A stretch of 64,000 bases of DNA from Parapedobacter defluvii (GCF_014642075.1 NZ_BMIK01000001.1:687915-751914), one strand, 5' to 3'. Numbered from the stretch's first letter, positions 17,674 to 26,609 are shown. Notes: generated from the sequence alone by a model not told the origin. Program-made: numbers and translations.

Positions 17674-18801
17674 TTACACTTTTTCAAAAATCATAGCGAT
17701 GTTGCAACCCCCGAACCCCGATGCGGTTTTCAGGAAGGTACCCAGGGGGCGTTCGGTTGGCTGAGTGATGAGGTTCAGCGGCTTACTCGTACCCGTATGC
17801 TGGAAGCCGAGCGAAGGAATCAGCCGATTGGCCCTGAGGGAGTGTATGCCCAAAATGGTTTCCAGCAGGCCACTGGCTCCGAGCGTATGGCCGTAGTAGG
17901 CCTTAAGGCTATGCAACGGTGTGTCCGATAAACCGGCACGGTGCAGGGCGATGGCCTCCATCTCATCGTTGTAAACTGTTGCCGTACCATGCGCCGAAAT
18001 AAAATCAAGCATGGGCTCCCCGGCCAGTTGCATGGCTTCCCGGATGCTTCGGTACAATCCTTCTCCCGTGCGTGAGGGACCGGAGATGTGGTTGGCGTCG
18101 TTGAATGACGCCGCCGCCTTGATCCGGACCGCATCGTCCGTGGCTTTTTTGGTTACGTATGCCGCAGCGATTGCCTCGCCGAGATTCAGGCCGTTTCGGT
18201 CGCGGTCAAACGGTCGGCAGCGACCATCGGACAAGGCCTGGAATGCTTCGAAGCCCGAAACAATAAATTTCGAAATCTCATCGCCACCTACCACCAGTGC
18301 CTGATCATAGGTATCGCTGTATTGCAGGAGCTGCCGGGCTACCGACAAAGCCAACGCACCTGAAATACATGCATTCGAAATCGTAATCGGGGCATTGGCG
18401 AATCCGAAGTAGTGTTGGATTGCGTGAGCCATTTCCGCGAGGTATATGCGGTTTTCGGGAAACTGTGCCTCCGGATTGTGCAGCAGGGATACATTCCCCT
18501 TGGTAGTGGATAACAATACCAGCGTGCGCCTATCAACGGGAATGCTGTGGGCGTCTATCAGCTGTTGGATGGCCAGGATAAACAGCGTTTCGAGACGTGT
18601 GTAGCCTGATGCATTCCGGATTTTTCCGATCCATTGGTGATCGGCTATGCGGGCGGCATGGATGCGATGGTCGGCGAGCGTCGCATCATCAACCGGAGCA
18701 ATTGCCGTCTCCCCCGTCAGCAGTTGCTCAAAATTCAACTTGCTTCCCATGCCCAGGGGGGAAATGATGCAATCACCGGAAATAAAGACATCCGTTTTCA
18801 T
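17674..18801 (-). CDS. Beta-ketoacyl-ACP synthase, second FabF-type
   Basis: The 375-residue protein starts at the ATG that overlaps the thioesterase stop (ATGA, 18798-18801). The longer TTG-type start would intrude on that gene. Active-site residues are present: Cys145 in SNACISG, His in SAHGTATVYND, and His in YGHTLGASG. Residues around the Cys differ from the other two KSs, which suggests a different substrate, such as the priming step or the resorcinol chain. It is tightly coupled to the thioesterase upstream and lies 4 bp before the short KS-like gene. Confidence 0.85.
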   Translation of the reverse strand: MKTDVFISGDCIISPLGMGSKLNFEQLLTGETAIAPVDDATLADHRIHAARIADHQWIGKIRNASGYTRLETLFILAIQQLIDAHSIPVDRRTLVLLSTTKGNVSLLHNPEAQFPENRIYLAEMAHAIQHYFGFANAPITISNACISGALALSVARQLLQYSDTYDQALVVGGDEISKFIVSGFEAFQALSDGRCRPFDRDRNGLNLGEAIAAAYVTKKATDDAVRIKAAASFNDANHISGPSRTGEGLYRSIREAMQLAGEPMLDFISAHGTATVYNDEMEAIALHRAGLSDTPLHSLKAYYGHTLGASGLLETILGIHSLRANRLIPSLGFQHTGTSKPLNLITQPTERPLGTFLKTASGFGGCNIAMIFEKV

Positions 18802-19217
18802 AGCAATCCGTGCTGTGCTTTCCAATCTTCAAAAAAAGGTGGATTGGTGAGCATGAGCTCGCCGTTGGTATCCGTAAATACCTGAATGGTCTCCCCGGTT
18901 GCAATGATCCGTTTGGAGGCGTCATATATGGTATACCGAAACGTCATCTTTGCAGCGGGGCTGTTGATAAAGGTGGTCTCCACCGTCGCCCAATCGCCGT
19001 GACGCAGCGGCGATTTGTATTCGCAGGTACATTTGACCACCGGAGCCAGAAAACCATTGCGCTGTATATGCTGGTAGGAAATACCGAACGCCTCTCCGAA
19101 TGCTTCGCGACCGTCTTCGAAATACGTGATATAGTGCCCGTGCCACACAATGCCCAGTGGGTCGGTCTCGTTAAACCGTACACGGAAGCGGGTGGTATGC
19201 TGAAGTGGAGAATGCAT
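18798..19217 (-). CDS. YbgC/4HBT-type acyl thioesterase
   Basis: The 139-residue hotdog protein has the YbgC/4-hydroxybenzoyl-CoA thioesterase signature DPLGIVWH (Asp19 to His26), followed by the long central helix YITYFEDGREAF. This active site hydrolyses acyl-CoA or acyl-ACP thioesters. In aryl-polyene loci a thioesterase of this type is found among the core genes and may release or proofread chains. It is translationally coupled on both sides: a TGATG overlap with the ABC permease gene and an ATGA with the following ketosynthase. Confidence 0.85.
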   Translation of the reverse strand: MHSPLQHTTRFRVRFNETDPLGIVWHGHYITYFEDGREAFGEAFGISYQHIQRNGFLAPVVKCTCEYKSPLRHGDWATVETTFINSPAAKMTFRYTIYDASKRIIATGETIQVFTDTNGELMLTNPPFFEDWKAQHGLL

Positions 19218-20512
19218 CAGTGCGTTTGATGTTTTTTATCATAAAATATAGCAGCAATCAGGGTAATCACAAAAAACAGCAAAAGATACCCTAACGGACG
19301 GGCGATATCGGTTGCCGTACCATTGCGAAGGATGACATCGTAAAAGGCCGATATGCCCCAGTTCATGGGTGAAAATGCCGATACCTTTTGCATGACCTCC
19401 GGCATGATAAAGGTGGGTACCCATACGCCGCCAAGTGCTGCAAGGATAATCACAAATATAGCGCCGAACGGCGCGGACTGCTCTTGGGTTTCGGCTAGGG
19501 TGCCGATAAGGATACCCAGTCCGATGGCTGCTAACCCGGCTACGAACGCAATCAGCACCATCAAGGGAAGCTGTGCGCCCGGATCAAACTCAATCAATCC
19601 AATGAGTGGGAAAATATACTTGGCGATAAGCAGCATCAACGCAAATTGGATTAGGCAGATGACCGTATAGGTGACGATTTTGCCTCCAAGGATAATGGCA
19701 TAGGAAACCGGACTGGTACGCAGCCGGATGTAGGTACCCAGGTTTTTTTCCTTGACCAGGTTGATGCCCAGTGGAACCACGATGAAGAAGATGCCAAACA
19801 GAATCCATGCCGGGACATTGTGTTGCACCGCATTGGGAATGATGCCGTCTTTGCCTTTTTGCGCAATGATCTCATTAAAAGCGATGATCTCGTCGTTCAG
19901 CAGGCCGGGATCTTCGGTCAGCTCCATTTGATCAATGAATACGTCGTAAATTTTCTGTACTTCTACCTTGGAAAGCATCCGCTCGATATTGCTTTTGACA
20001 CCATTCCGGAACGTCTGTCCGGCCGCCGGATCAAAGTAGATGTTGATCTCCTTGGTCTTCCATTTTTTTTGGGGTTGTTGGCCGGTAGTGGCTATACTGT
20101 CATTTCCGGTCAGGGCAAATTCCCCCAATATTTTATCGACGTTGTGGTTTACCTTGTCATTCAACTCGTCGCTGATGCCTGCCGGAATAACCAGTGCAAT
20201 CTGGTATTCGCCGCCGCTCACCAAATCCCGTGCCCGGTTGTCGTCAATAGGCTGCCCGGCTATTTCGGTGATCAGCTGTACATTGGGAGCCTCAGCAAGA
20301 TTCTTAGCCACCAGCTTGCCGATCTCGCCCTGGTCTTCGTCGACCAACACAATCGGCAGTGTAGATTCGCCCACGGCTTTGAACGTGCTTTCCTGAATGA
20401 GTGTGATCGTAATGATCAATACCGAAGGCATGAAAAACAGGATGGCCAATCCGCCCCAGTCACGTAGCAAGAGCAATACTTCTTTGTAGGCCGATACGAA
20501 CAATTTACGCAT
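19217..20512 (-). CDS. ABC-2 type exporter permease
   Basis: The 431-residue membrane protein has an N-terminal helix (about 18-38), a long extracytoplasmic domain (about 40-230), and a C-terminal bundle of five or six helices that is glycine- and leucine-rich. This is the YhgE/Pip or ABC-2 architecture with one large loop after TM1, as in drug and pigment exporters such as YadH/YbhF-type systems. The ATG at 20512 overlaps the ATPase stop by 8 bp, and a longer start would enter that gene. It pairs with the ATPase at 20505-21257 and presumably exports or flips the pigment or a precursor. Confidence 0.85.
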   Translation of the reverse strand: MRKLFVSAYKEVLLLLRDWGGLAILFFMPSVLIITITLIQESTFKAVGESTLPIVLVDEDQGEIGKLVAKNLAEAPNVQLITEIAGQPIDDNRARDLVSGGEYQIALVIPAGISDELNDKVNHNVDKILGEFALTGNDSIATTGQQPQKKWKTKEINIYFDPAAGQTFRNGVKSNIERMLSKVEVQKIYDVFIDQMELTEDPGLLNDEIIAFNEIIAQKGKDGIIPNAVQHNVPAWILFGIFFIVVPLGINLVKEKNLGTYIRLRTSPVSYAIILGGKIVTYTVICLIQFALMLLIAKYIFPLIGLIEFDPGAQLPLMVLIAFVAGLAAIGLGILIGTLAETQEQSAPFGAIFVIILAALGGVWVPTFIMPEVMQKVSAFSPMNWGISAFYDVILRNGTATDIARPLGYLLLFFVITLIAAIFYDKKHQTH

Positions 20513-21257
20513 AGTCCCTAAGTTGGCTTCCCGTAAGATGGATAAAGACATTTTCCAAGGTGGATGCCCCCGATACAGATTCGATCAGCTGCTGCGGCTT
20601 GCCCTCAACGACGATACTTCCTTCGTCAATGATCGCGATCTTGGTACAAAAATGCTGCGCTTCGTTGAGGTGGTGCGAGCTGTATATAATCGTTGTTCCC
20701 TGTTCGTTGAGTTCATGCAGCAATGCCATGATCACTTCTTTCGAATGTACGTCTACACCCACCGTGGGTTCATCCAGGAAGAGTACATTCGGCCGGTGCA
20801 GGATACCTGCCAATAGATTGACCCGCCGCTGCATGCCACCGGAAAATGTTTTGATGGGCTTCCCCGCAAAGTCTGTCAGGCCAACACGTTCCAGTCCGTG
20901 GGCAATGTCTTGTTTTAATCGGGCGGCCGGGAGTCCGTACAGGCTACCAAAGTAGTAAAGGTTTTCCGTCGCCGTCAGGGTAGGGTACAAGGCGTATTCC
21001 TGGGGTACGACACCGATTTGCCGTTGTATCTCCCGCCTATGCTGCCGATAATTGAGGTTTTTGAACCACAACTCCCCCGATGTGGGTTTAATCATTCCAC
21101 ACAAGGTGGAAATCAATGTAGTCTTGCCGGCTCCATTGGGGCCGAGTAAACCAAAAATCTCCCCCCCTGCGATAGAAAGTGATAAATCTTTCAATGCATA
21201 CCGGTCGCTTCCCGCATATCGTTTGGACAGTTGGTGTACACGGATGATTTCCTCCAT
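20505..21257 (-). CDS. ABC transporter ATP-binding protein
   Basis: The 250-residue nucleotide-binding subunit has Walker A GPNGAGKTT (39-47), Q-loop PQEYALYP, signature FSGGM (138-142), Walker B VLFLDEP (158-164) and the H-loop SSHHLNEA. It is the drug/pigment exporter type (CcmA/DrrA-like) and powers the permease encoded just downstream. A TATTTTCG box lies 4 nt before the ATG, a hint of an internal promoter. The 34-bp gap to the BtrH-N gene is one of the larger ones in this part of the array. Confidence 0.9.
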   Translation of the reverse strand: MEEIIRVHQLSKRYAGSDRYALKDLSLSIAGGEIFGLLGPNGAGKTTLISTLCGMIKPTSGELWFKNLNYRQHRREIQRQIGVVPQEYALYPTLTATENLYYFGSLYGLPAARLKQDIAHGLERVGLTDFAGKPIKTFSGGMQRRVNLLAGILHRPNVLFLDEPTVGVDVHSKEVIMALLHELNEQGTTIIYSSHHLNEAQHFCTKIAIIDEGSIVVEGKPQQLIESVSGASTLENVFIHLTGSQLRDYA

Positions 21258-21261
21258 GGGA

Positions 21262-21269
21262 CGAAAATA
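21262..21269 (-). promoter_or_regulatory. Possible -7 box before the ABC ATPase gene
   Basis: The minus strand reads TATTTTCG, one base off the TAnnTTTG consensus, and ends 4 nt before the ATG. There is no clear -33 element, so it is at best a weak internal promoter. Confidence 0.25.
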
Positions 21270-21291
21270 AGGAAAGTTGTTGAATTAGCCG

Positions 21292-22287
21292 CTAAACATC
21301 CTTTTTCAATCTCGTAAAGAACTGCTTTTCCCGTTCGGCAAGGCTCAGCAATTGGTCGGAGAGCTTTTCATAGACGTCGCTGCCGGATTTGCGGTTTTTG
21401 TAAATGCGTGAGATGTCCAGCGCGAAATCACGCCATGCATCGCCAATGGAAGTCATCTCCTCAGACCGCTGGATCAGTGCTGGATTATTAAGTAACGTAC
21501 CCGCCTCCTGAAGGAAAGCGGCGTAAATAAAGCGGAACCCACCGCCTCCCGTACCGATTTCCTCCTGCATACGCACGAGCTGGCCCAGGTAATGGTTGGT
21601 CTTTTTAATCCCGATGGATGCGGGCCATTTGCGGATGTTTTTAGCTACCCATTTCATTGCCTGAACACCGATAATGGGAACAGGAGCCAGCATGTCGTTA
21701 CAGGTCTGACGGATTCCCTTTTTAATAGCCTTCTCCAGATCGAAACTGGTGGGTAGCCGTTCCAGGTAATAGAGGTGCCCTTTGGGAGGAAGTGCCCCCT
21801 TGGCAAAACGCACGCGTTGCAGTTCGTCTTCCGTCAACCGGGTGGTATAGTCCATCACCGGGTCGCTGATGAGGTATTCTCCGGCTTCTTTGCCGTACAC
21901 AACCAGGTTGTGGGCATTGAAATGGAAACGGTATTCATCCGGGAAATAGGTAAGATGATAGACGCCTACTTGCAAACCCACCGGAATGCCCTGCGCCAAT
22001 TTCTCATCCAGTACAGCTTTTGCCTTTTCGGGAGATGAAAAGCGTTGGTGTTTGACACCGATCCCGAGTCGTTTAGCCAATTTCTTGAAAATATTTCCGG
22101 GCATTGGCCGGTAGCTGAAACCCGGAGCAAAATTGACCTTTATGAAGGGAAGGTAGACGAAGAATAGACCGCTGCCGATCCCAAAAGCCATCGGCTCGGA
22201 GATGTGGACGCCGCGGTGGTTCAATAAATTCGAAATGACTCCATTTTCACAATGGGCAGATTGACGGTGTTCAAAATGGATATCCAT
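21292..22287 (-). CDS. BtrH-N domain protein, putative acyltransferase
   Basis: The 331-residue protein resembles the butirosin biosynthesis protein H N-terminal family followed by a DUF4872-like helical part. It shows an early His-Cys segment (AHCENGVISNLL, Cys13), a middle H-F-N-A-H-N-L-V-V-Y-G strand pair with His, and YLISDP. BtrH itself transfers an acyl group from an acyl carrier protein to an amine, using a papain-like Cys/His site. By analogy this protein could move the polyene acyl chain from ACP to the resorcinol hydroxyl, forming the flexirubin ester. That is my hypothesis. It is 8 bp downstream of the small HTH-like gene. Confidence 0.7.
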   Translation of the reverse strand: MDIHFEHRQSAHCENGVISNLLNHRGVHISEPMAFGIGSGLFFVYLPFIKVNFAPGFSYRPMPGNIFKKLAKRLGIGVKHQRFSSPEKAKAVLDEKLAQGIPVGLQVGVYHLTYFPDEYRFHFNAHNLVVYGKEAGEYLISDPVMDYTTRLTEDELQRVRFAKGALPPKGHLYYLERLPTSFDLEKAIKKGIRQTCNDMLAPVPIIGVQAMKWVAKNIRKWPASIGIKKTNHYLGQLVRMQEEIGTGGGGFRFIYAAFLQEAGTLLNNPALIQRSEEMTSIGDAWRDFALDISRIYKNRKSGSDVYEKLSDQLLSLAEREKQFFTRLKKDV

Positions 22288-22295
22288 GTGTCGTA

Positions 22296-22697
22296 TTAGC
22301 AGAGACCGGATGTTAACTGTTCAACGGTGATACCGAATACATCGGCATATTTTCGGAGCGTCTTTTCCTTCAATTTCCGGAAGCGTGTTGGATGAAGATG
22401 CCGTTTGACGAACCAGCGATGTATCCCTACATAGCTGGCCAACAGCGGAATGTCCATCCGATTGAGTTCCATGAAATAGGCGATTGGACTCAGTTGTCCG
22501 GCGATGACCGCAGTTTTTGTAGCAGCGATTCGCTCCTCAATCAGTTCAAGCGATTCGTTGAGGGCCAATGTCTTGACTTCCCAGCCACGGCTGGGGACTG
22601 TTGTATAGCGGCCGTTTTCATCAACGGCATAGCAGAGCTCATGGACATTTTTCTTAGCCAGGCTCCCTTCGTCTTGAGGCACTTCGTCTTTTTTCAC
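22296..22697 (-). CDS. Small HTH-like protein in the pigment cluster
   Basis: The 133-residue protein has no signal peptide. Its C-terminal half (about 77-130) looks like a helix-turn-helix of the XRE/Cro kind: DIPLLASYVGI, then a recognition-like helix rich in Arg/His/Lys, then LRKYADVFGITVEQL, the usual XRE fourth helix. The N-terminal half is acidic. The start codon is GTG at 22697. It could regulate the locus, for instance at the divergent control region near 32000, or it could be a structural adaptor. I do not recognise a named family. Confidence 0.6.
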   Translation of the reverse strand: MKKDEVPQDEGSLAKKNVHELCYAVDENGRYTTVPSRGWEVKTLALNESLELIEERIAATKTAVIAGQLSPIAYFMELNRMDIPLLASYVGIHRWFVKRHLHPTRFRKLKEKTLRKYADVFGITVEQLTSGLC

Positions 22698-22712
22698 TCG
22701 AAAATAATTATC

Positions 22713-23177
22713 TCACTGATCCTTGGTTTGCAGCAACATTTTCATGGATGCTAGCAAGGCCGTCTCCCCATTCACCGAAACCCGGCCCTGAATGTTGCAA
22801 ATTTTCAAAAAATCTGAGGTAAAAACAAGTTCGGTGTGCGTGCAGGTCAGTAATTGGTCGCCTACTTTGGGCAGTTTTTGAACTTCCAGCTCAAGAATGG
22901 TGCTGATAACACCCAGGTTGTCTTTTTCTTTATCCCACAGTACTTCATTTGGCCGAATGAAAAAATAATTCAGGAAGATGAAGCTGGTCTGAGCAAGGTT
23001 TTCCAGCATTCCCATCTCAGACAGCGCTCCATCCTGTACAAATACGCAGTCGGGGCGCACCCCGAAGCAGGTCTCCGTTTTGAAGCCGTCTACCGTCACC
23101 ACGCGATCAACCATAACCATGGGTGGCCGATGGGGGATGAGTTCTTCAATATCCGGGAATGAGGTGTGCTTATTCAA
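22713..23177 (-). CDS. ApeP-like hotdog dehydratase subunit
   Basis: The 154-residue FabZ-like hotdog protein has LIPHRPPMVMVDRV near the N-terminus and keeps the central-helix Glu59 (GMLENLAQ). The GHFPG segment that supplies the catalytic His in FabZ is replaced by CVFVQDG. It therefore complements the ApeI-like protein at 12817-13191, which has the His but not the Glu. I infer a heteromeric 3-hydroxyacyl-ACP dehydratase. The start is TTG at 23177, which lies inside the end of the preceding gene (overlap 8 bp); the next Met is inside a conserved motif. Confidence 0.75.
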   Translation of the reverse strand: MNKHTSFPDIEELIPHRPPMVMVDRVVTVDGFKTETCFGVRPDCVFVQDGALSEMGMLENLAQTSFIFLNYFFIRPNEVLWDKEKDNLGVISTILELEVQKLPKVGDQLLTCTHTELVFTSDFLKICNIQGRVSVNGETALLASMKMLLQTKDQ

Positions 23178-23607
23178 GGTCTTTGGCTATAACGGTTCGC
23201 ATTTCTCCGGTGGCGATAATCTGTTCGTGCAACTTGACTTCCCCACGTACCAGCGTCACACCAAACAGGCGCTGCAGGATTAGAAGGCTGGTACGAAGCT
23301 CGTCACCGGCACGGGGCAACCTGATGATTTCAAAATCCTTAATGGATCCGATATAGCCAACAGGAGGATCTTCCCCCCGCAAAAAATAGTCATATCCCTG
23401 GTGCAGGGCGATGGTTTGGGCAAAATGTTCAATAACTCCAGCCTCCGTCAAAAAACCGTCGCGGTTTACCAATACATGTTCTTTGGGTATTTTAAAACCG
23501 GAAACCAGGTGGTCATCTGCGTATTCGATGAGCGTATCAACCAATACGAATGGAGGTTGTTGCGGGATCAATTTACCGATTGCCTCTTGTGATGAAACCA
23601 GGCTCAT
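23170..23607 (-). CDS. Second ApeP-like hotdog dehydratase subunit
   Basis: The 145-residue protein is a paralogue of its downstream neighbour, with LIPQQPPFVLVDT near the start, Glu60 in GVIEHFAQ, and no GHFPG His. The two genes overlap by 8 bp and probably arose by tandem duplication followed by divergence. They may pair with the ApeI-like protein for different chain lengths, or one may serve the resorcinol chain and the other the polyene. It lies 4 bp after the darB stop. Confidence 0.75.
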   Translation of the reverse strand: MSLVSSQEAIGKLIPQQPPFVLVDTLIEYADDHLVSGFKIPKEHVLVNRDGFLTEAGVIEHFAQTIALHQGYDYFLRGEDPPVGYIGSIKDFEIIRLPRAGDELRTSLLILQRLFGVTLVRGEVKLHEQIIATGEMRTVIAKDLE

Positions 23608-23611
23608 ATCA

Positions 23612-24748
23612 TTAGGTTACTTCCAACAGTGCGTAAACATAAGAAAATCTTCCGCTTTCCGGTACAGACAGCAGTATTTTTTCTCCACGTCGAAGTGTTT
23701 TCGTGTTGAAAAGTTCTTCCAATTGAATGTAACTGGATGCCGACCCCACATTACCGATTTTATGCAGGTTGATGAACCACTTTTCTTCGGGTATATCGAC
23801 GCCAGCTTTGACAAAAGCTTCCGATAAACGGTCTTTGAAAAAATAAGACGAGATGTGCGGAAGAAAATAGTCGATATCGCGCACATCCACCCGGCGTCGG
23901 TGCAACACTTCTTGTATGCTTTGTACGCCCTTGGGAATGATCTGCGCTTCAAGTAGCTTAATGTCCTGTTTGATCGCAAAGATGGAAGAGGAAAGCCATT
24001 CATCCGGGGAAGCGTCGCTCCAGGGTAACAGTTTCCCATCGATCTTGGTAGCGCCTGCGTACATGCAGGTCTCCAGTTCGTTGGCATAGGAGATGCCGTC
24101 GATCCAGTGAATGGCCAGCGAGTTTCCTCGTGAAAGGGGCTGGTCGCCCAGCAGCATAGCCGCGGCGCCGTCAGACAACATCCAACGGAGGAAGTCCTTT
24201 TCAAAAGCGATGATGGGATTCTGTTCAAGCGCGACAAGCCGTTCCGATTCGTTGATAAACTTATCAGCGCGCAACCAGGAAGAAACCCGCTCGGATCCGG
24301 TGCAGACCGCTTGTTTAGCACCTCCGGTAGCGAGGGCCATATACGCGTATTTAAGCGCATTGATGCCCGATGTACAGATGCCCGAAGCGGAGTTAAGTTC
24401 CATCGGTTTGTTTTTCCACAATCCGTGTACCATACTCGCATGCGAGGGCAGCAATTGATCGGGAGTGGAGGTGCCGCATGAGAGCATATCGATTTCCTTT
24501 TTATCCACGCCGGTTTGTTCCATCAATTGGTTGATCGCCTGCAAGGTAAGTTCCGCATTGTTGTGCGTAGGTTGCCCATCTGTTCCAATGGCATAATAAC
24601 GCGATGTAATCCGGTTGTTGCGCAGTACGATGGAACGCGCCCGGGATGGAAGGCCGTTTACCAAACCCAGTACCTGCTCCATACGGTCATTGGAAACGGG
24701 GTCATTTGGTAAGAACTTCGCTATCGCATTAATGTATACCTTTGGCAT
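23612..24748 (-). CDS. darB: DarB, dialkylresorcinol ketosynthase
   Basis: The 378-residue protein has a FabH/KASIII fold with the catalytic triad Cys125 (SGICTSG), a late His (FLPHISSYF) and Asn (GNVGSASS). Length and sequence match the DarB/StlD family, which condenses two beta-ketoacyl or enoyl thioesters into a cyclohexanedione, the precursor of dialkylresorcinols. The stop codon of darA overlaps its ATG (TAATG), and the darA-darB pair is the genetic marker of flexirubin and dialkylresorcinol clusters. In the proposed pathway it makes the lipid half of the flexirubin. Confidence 0.93.
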   Translation of the reverse strand: MPKVYINAIAKFLPNDPVSNDRMEQVLGLVNGLPSRARSIVLRNNRITSRYYAIGTDGQPTHNNAELTLQAINQLMEQTGVDKKEIDMLSCGTSTPDQLLPSHASMVHGLWKNKPMELNSASGICTSGINALKYAYMALATGGAKQAVCTGSERVSSWLRADKFINESERLVALEQNPIIAFEKDFLRWMLSDGAAAMLLGDQPLSRGNSLAIHWIDGISYANELETCMYAGATKIDGKLLPWSDASPDEWLSSSIFAIKQDIKLLEAQIIPKGVQSIQEVLHRRRVDVRDIDYFLPHISSYFFKDRLSEAFVKAGVDIPEEKWFINLHKIGNVGSASSYIQLEELFNTKTLRRGEKILLSVPESGRFSYVYALLEVT

Positions 24749-25680
24749 TACCTGGGCTTTTTAAATTGAACCGACTGATAGTATTTTGTCTCCTTCCTAA
24801 CGAGGGAAAGGAAGGGCAAATGTAGTATTAAAAATAATAAAGTCACGATCGGAGCAAGCACCCATATGGCAAAAAGCAGATAATAGTTGAAGGCTTTGAG
24901 CCAAGGTTTGCGTGATTCAGCTTGGGGAAGGCCTTTGCTGCGGATGAGTTTTGCCCACTTGGCGAACATCGAATTGGCCCGTTTGTCGGTAAAAACCAGT
25001 ACCGGTTTGATCCGGACGGCCTCCTGTTCCACCCACTCGGATTGCAACGTGGTGTAATCGCCGCTTCGGAGGTGCGGTAACAGTGAGGTGCCGAATTTCC
25101 GGGATTCATGGATGTCTCTCTCCGAAACCCCCGGCTTGGGAAATAGCCCTAAATAAGAATCTTTCCGGCCTTTCATCATCCAATGGACGATGGTGATCAC
25201 ACTGATGTGGTTGAGATGTCGGTCTACCAGTGCAACGTTCCCTACGTGGTTGGCATGGAGTTCATACAACGCTTTCTTAACTTTTTCCTGCGCCATTACC
25301 CACATGTTACGGCAGTTAATAACCGTAACCACCGGTTTGCCACTTAGCAACACCTTGGCTTCATCGCTTTTCAAAAACGAGTTAAACGGAATGGAAGGCG
25401 AGAGGTACCATACCTGATACCCCAGGACGATGAGATCGTAATCTTCCTGGAGAATCTGTTGGTCAATGGGCTCCAGTGCGCAGGGAATTTGCAGGAACGA
25501 TTCCGGAAATGCATCGAAAAAAGAAAAACTACCCCAAGGGAAAGGATAATCGGCAACCGGCCGTATTCGATGGAAGGAAAGCTCCACTCCCGGATCTTCC
25601 GCCAGCGGCGCCAACAAATTATCCAGGATTTCCTTTTGCTGCCCCGTTTGGGTGTAGTATACGACTAAGACTTTTTTCAT
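24748..25680 (-). CDS. darA: DarA, dialkylresorcinol aromatase
   Basis: The 310-residue protein starts with a flavodoxin-like segment (MKKVLVVYYTQTGQ) and a flavin-binding alpha/beta fold. The middle carries VINCRNMWVMAQEKV, and a C-terminal membrane-seeking stretch (about 270-295) precedes a basic tail. It matches the DarA family, which oxidises and aromatises the DarB cyclohexanedione product to a 2,5-dialkylresorcinol. I use the ATG at 25680; a GTG two codons earlier gives the same protein with two extra residues. It shares a TAATG junction with darB. Confidence 0.92.
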   Translation of the reverse strand: MKKVLVVYYTQTGQQKEILDNLLAPLAEDPGVELSFHRIRPVADYPFPWGSFSFFDAFPESFLQIPCALEPIDQQILQEDYDLIVLGYQVWYLSPSIPFNSFLKSDEAKVLLSGKPVVTVINCRNMWVMAQEKVKKALYELHANHVGNVALVDRHLNHISVITIVHWMMKGRKDSYLGLFPKPGVSERDIHESRKFGTSLLPHLRSGDYTTLQSEWVEQEAVRIKPVLVFTDKRANSMFAKWAKLIRSKGLPQAESRKPWLKAFNYYLLFAIWVLAPIVTLLFLILHLPFLSLVRKETKYYQSVQFKKPR

Positions 25681-25733
25681 TTTCACGTAAAGGTCGACAA
25701 GTTACCTCGTACTTCGTACCTATTTCATCTTCT

Positions 25734-26600
25734 TTAGGCTTTCCAAAAATCGTAATAATTAAACCATTGCAAAGGATATTTTGCTAAAATTTGTTCGATG
25801 CTTTGCGTAAAGGCTTGCAGCAGGGCCTGTGCATCGCGGTGGTTGAACACCGCCTTGCGCGCGTACAAGTGATAGTGCCTATTCCGTTCGCGCATCACGT
25901 AAACAAAAAGTACGGGAGTGCTGAGCCTTGAGCTGATCAGAAAGGGGCCCGCTGGAAAACGCGCCGGCTGACCCAGAAGTTCCGCGGTCAATGTTTTGCT
26001 TCCATCCACGAAACGGTCGCCTGTGAAACAGATGATTTCCTTTTTTTCAATGACCTGATTGATGGCAAAAACATGCGACAGATCATCCTTAACCACGATA
26101 AAACCCGTTTTGGGGGTAGCCATGATGCTGGAAAGGTACGATTTGATGGCCCGCTGTTCCTCGTCGGTCGTCACCAGATGGATCTGTTTGTCAAATTCGC
26201 CCATAAAATATTGGGATACCTCGAAATTCCCCACATGGGCGCTGATGAGGATACCGGCACTGTTATCTTTAGCCAGTTGCCGGATGTGATCGATACCGTC
26301 AAATTCATAGGTGTATTTGTGTTCCAGTCCTGCGGTAATTGCAACCTTGTCAATGATGGTTTGCCCGAATACGAAGTAGTTACGGTAGGTATTTATGAGG
26401 CTTTGGATCACCGGGTTATGGCGGTGATGACGGAAATACCGATAGATAGCCCGGGTTTGCCGAGGCGAAAAGATTACGTAGTAAAAAGAAACAAATACGA
26501 GCAGTAAATAGGCAACATTTATTCCTGCGTGCTTAATCAGGAAAATGAATATTCGGTAACCGGAAACCGTTCCCTTCGACTTTCCTTCCCATTCAGCCAT
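25734..26600 (-). CDS. LpxL/HtrB-like lysophospholipid acyltransferase
   Basis: The 288-residue protein has an N-terminal membrane helix (about 18-45) and the HX4E motif HVGNFE (His122, Glu127), typical of Kdo2-lipid A acyltransferases. Later motifs CFTGDR and GPFLISSRL fit the same family. Genes of this kind are constant members of aryl-polyene clusters. Here the enzyme may attach the polyene acyl group to a membrane lipid or to the resorcinol. The gap to darA is 53 bp and to the second ACP gene 9 bp. Confidence 0.85.
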   Translation of the reverse strand: MAEWEGKSKGTVSGYRIFIFLIKHAGINVAYLLLVFVSFYYVIFSPRQTRAIYRYFRHHRHNPVIQSLINTYRNYFVFGQTIIDKVAITAGLEHKYTYEFDGIDHIRQLAKDNSAGILISAHVGNFEVSQYFMGEFDKQIHLVTTDEEQRAIKSYLSSIMATPKTGFIVVKDDLSHVFAINQVIEKKEIICFTGDRFVDGSKTLTAELLGQPARFPAGPFLISSRLSTPVLFVYVMRERNRHYHLYARKAVFNHRDAQALLQAFTQSIEQILAKYPLQWFNYYDFWKA

Positions 26601-26609
26601 TGGTCTTGA

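Noticed and set aside
19820-20467. A 215-codon plus-strand frame antisense to the ABC permease
   Set aside because: It lies wholly inside a well supported membrane protein gene, and its protein has no recognisable domain or start context. It is a shadow of the codon structure.
23617-24441. A 274-codon minus-strand frame inside darB
   Set aside because: The other frame encodes DarB with an intact catalytic triad. This one has skewed composition and no family signature.
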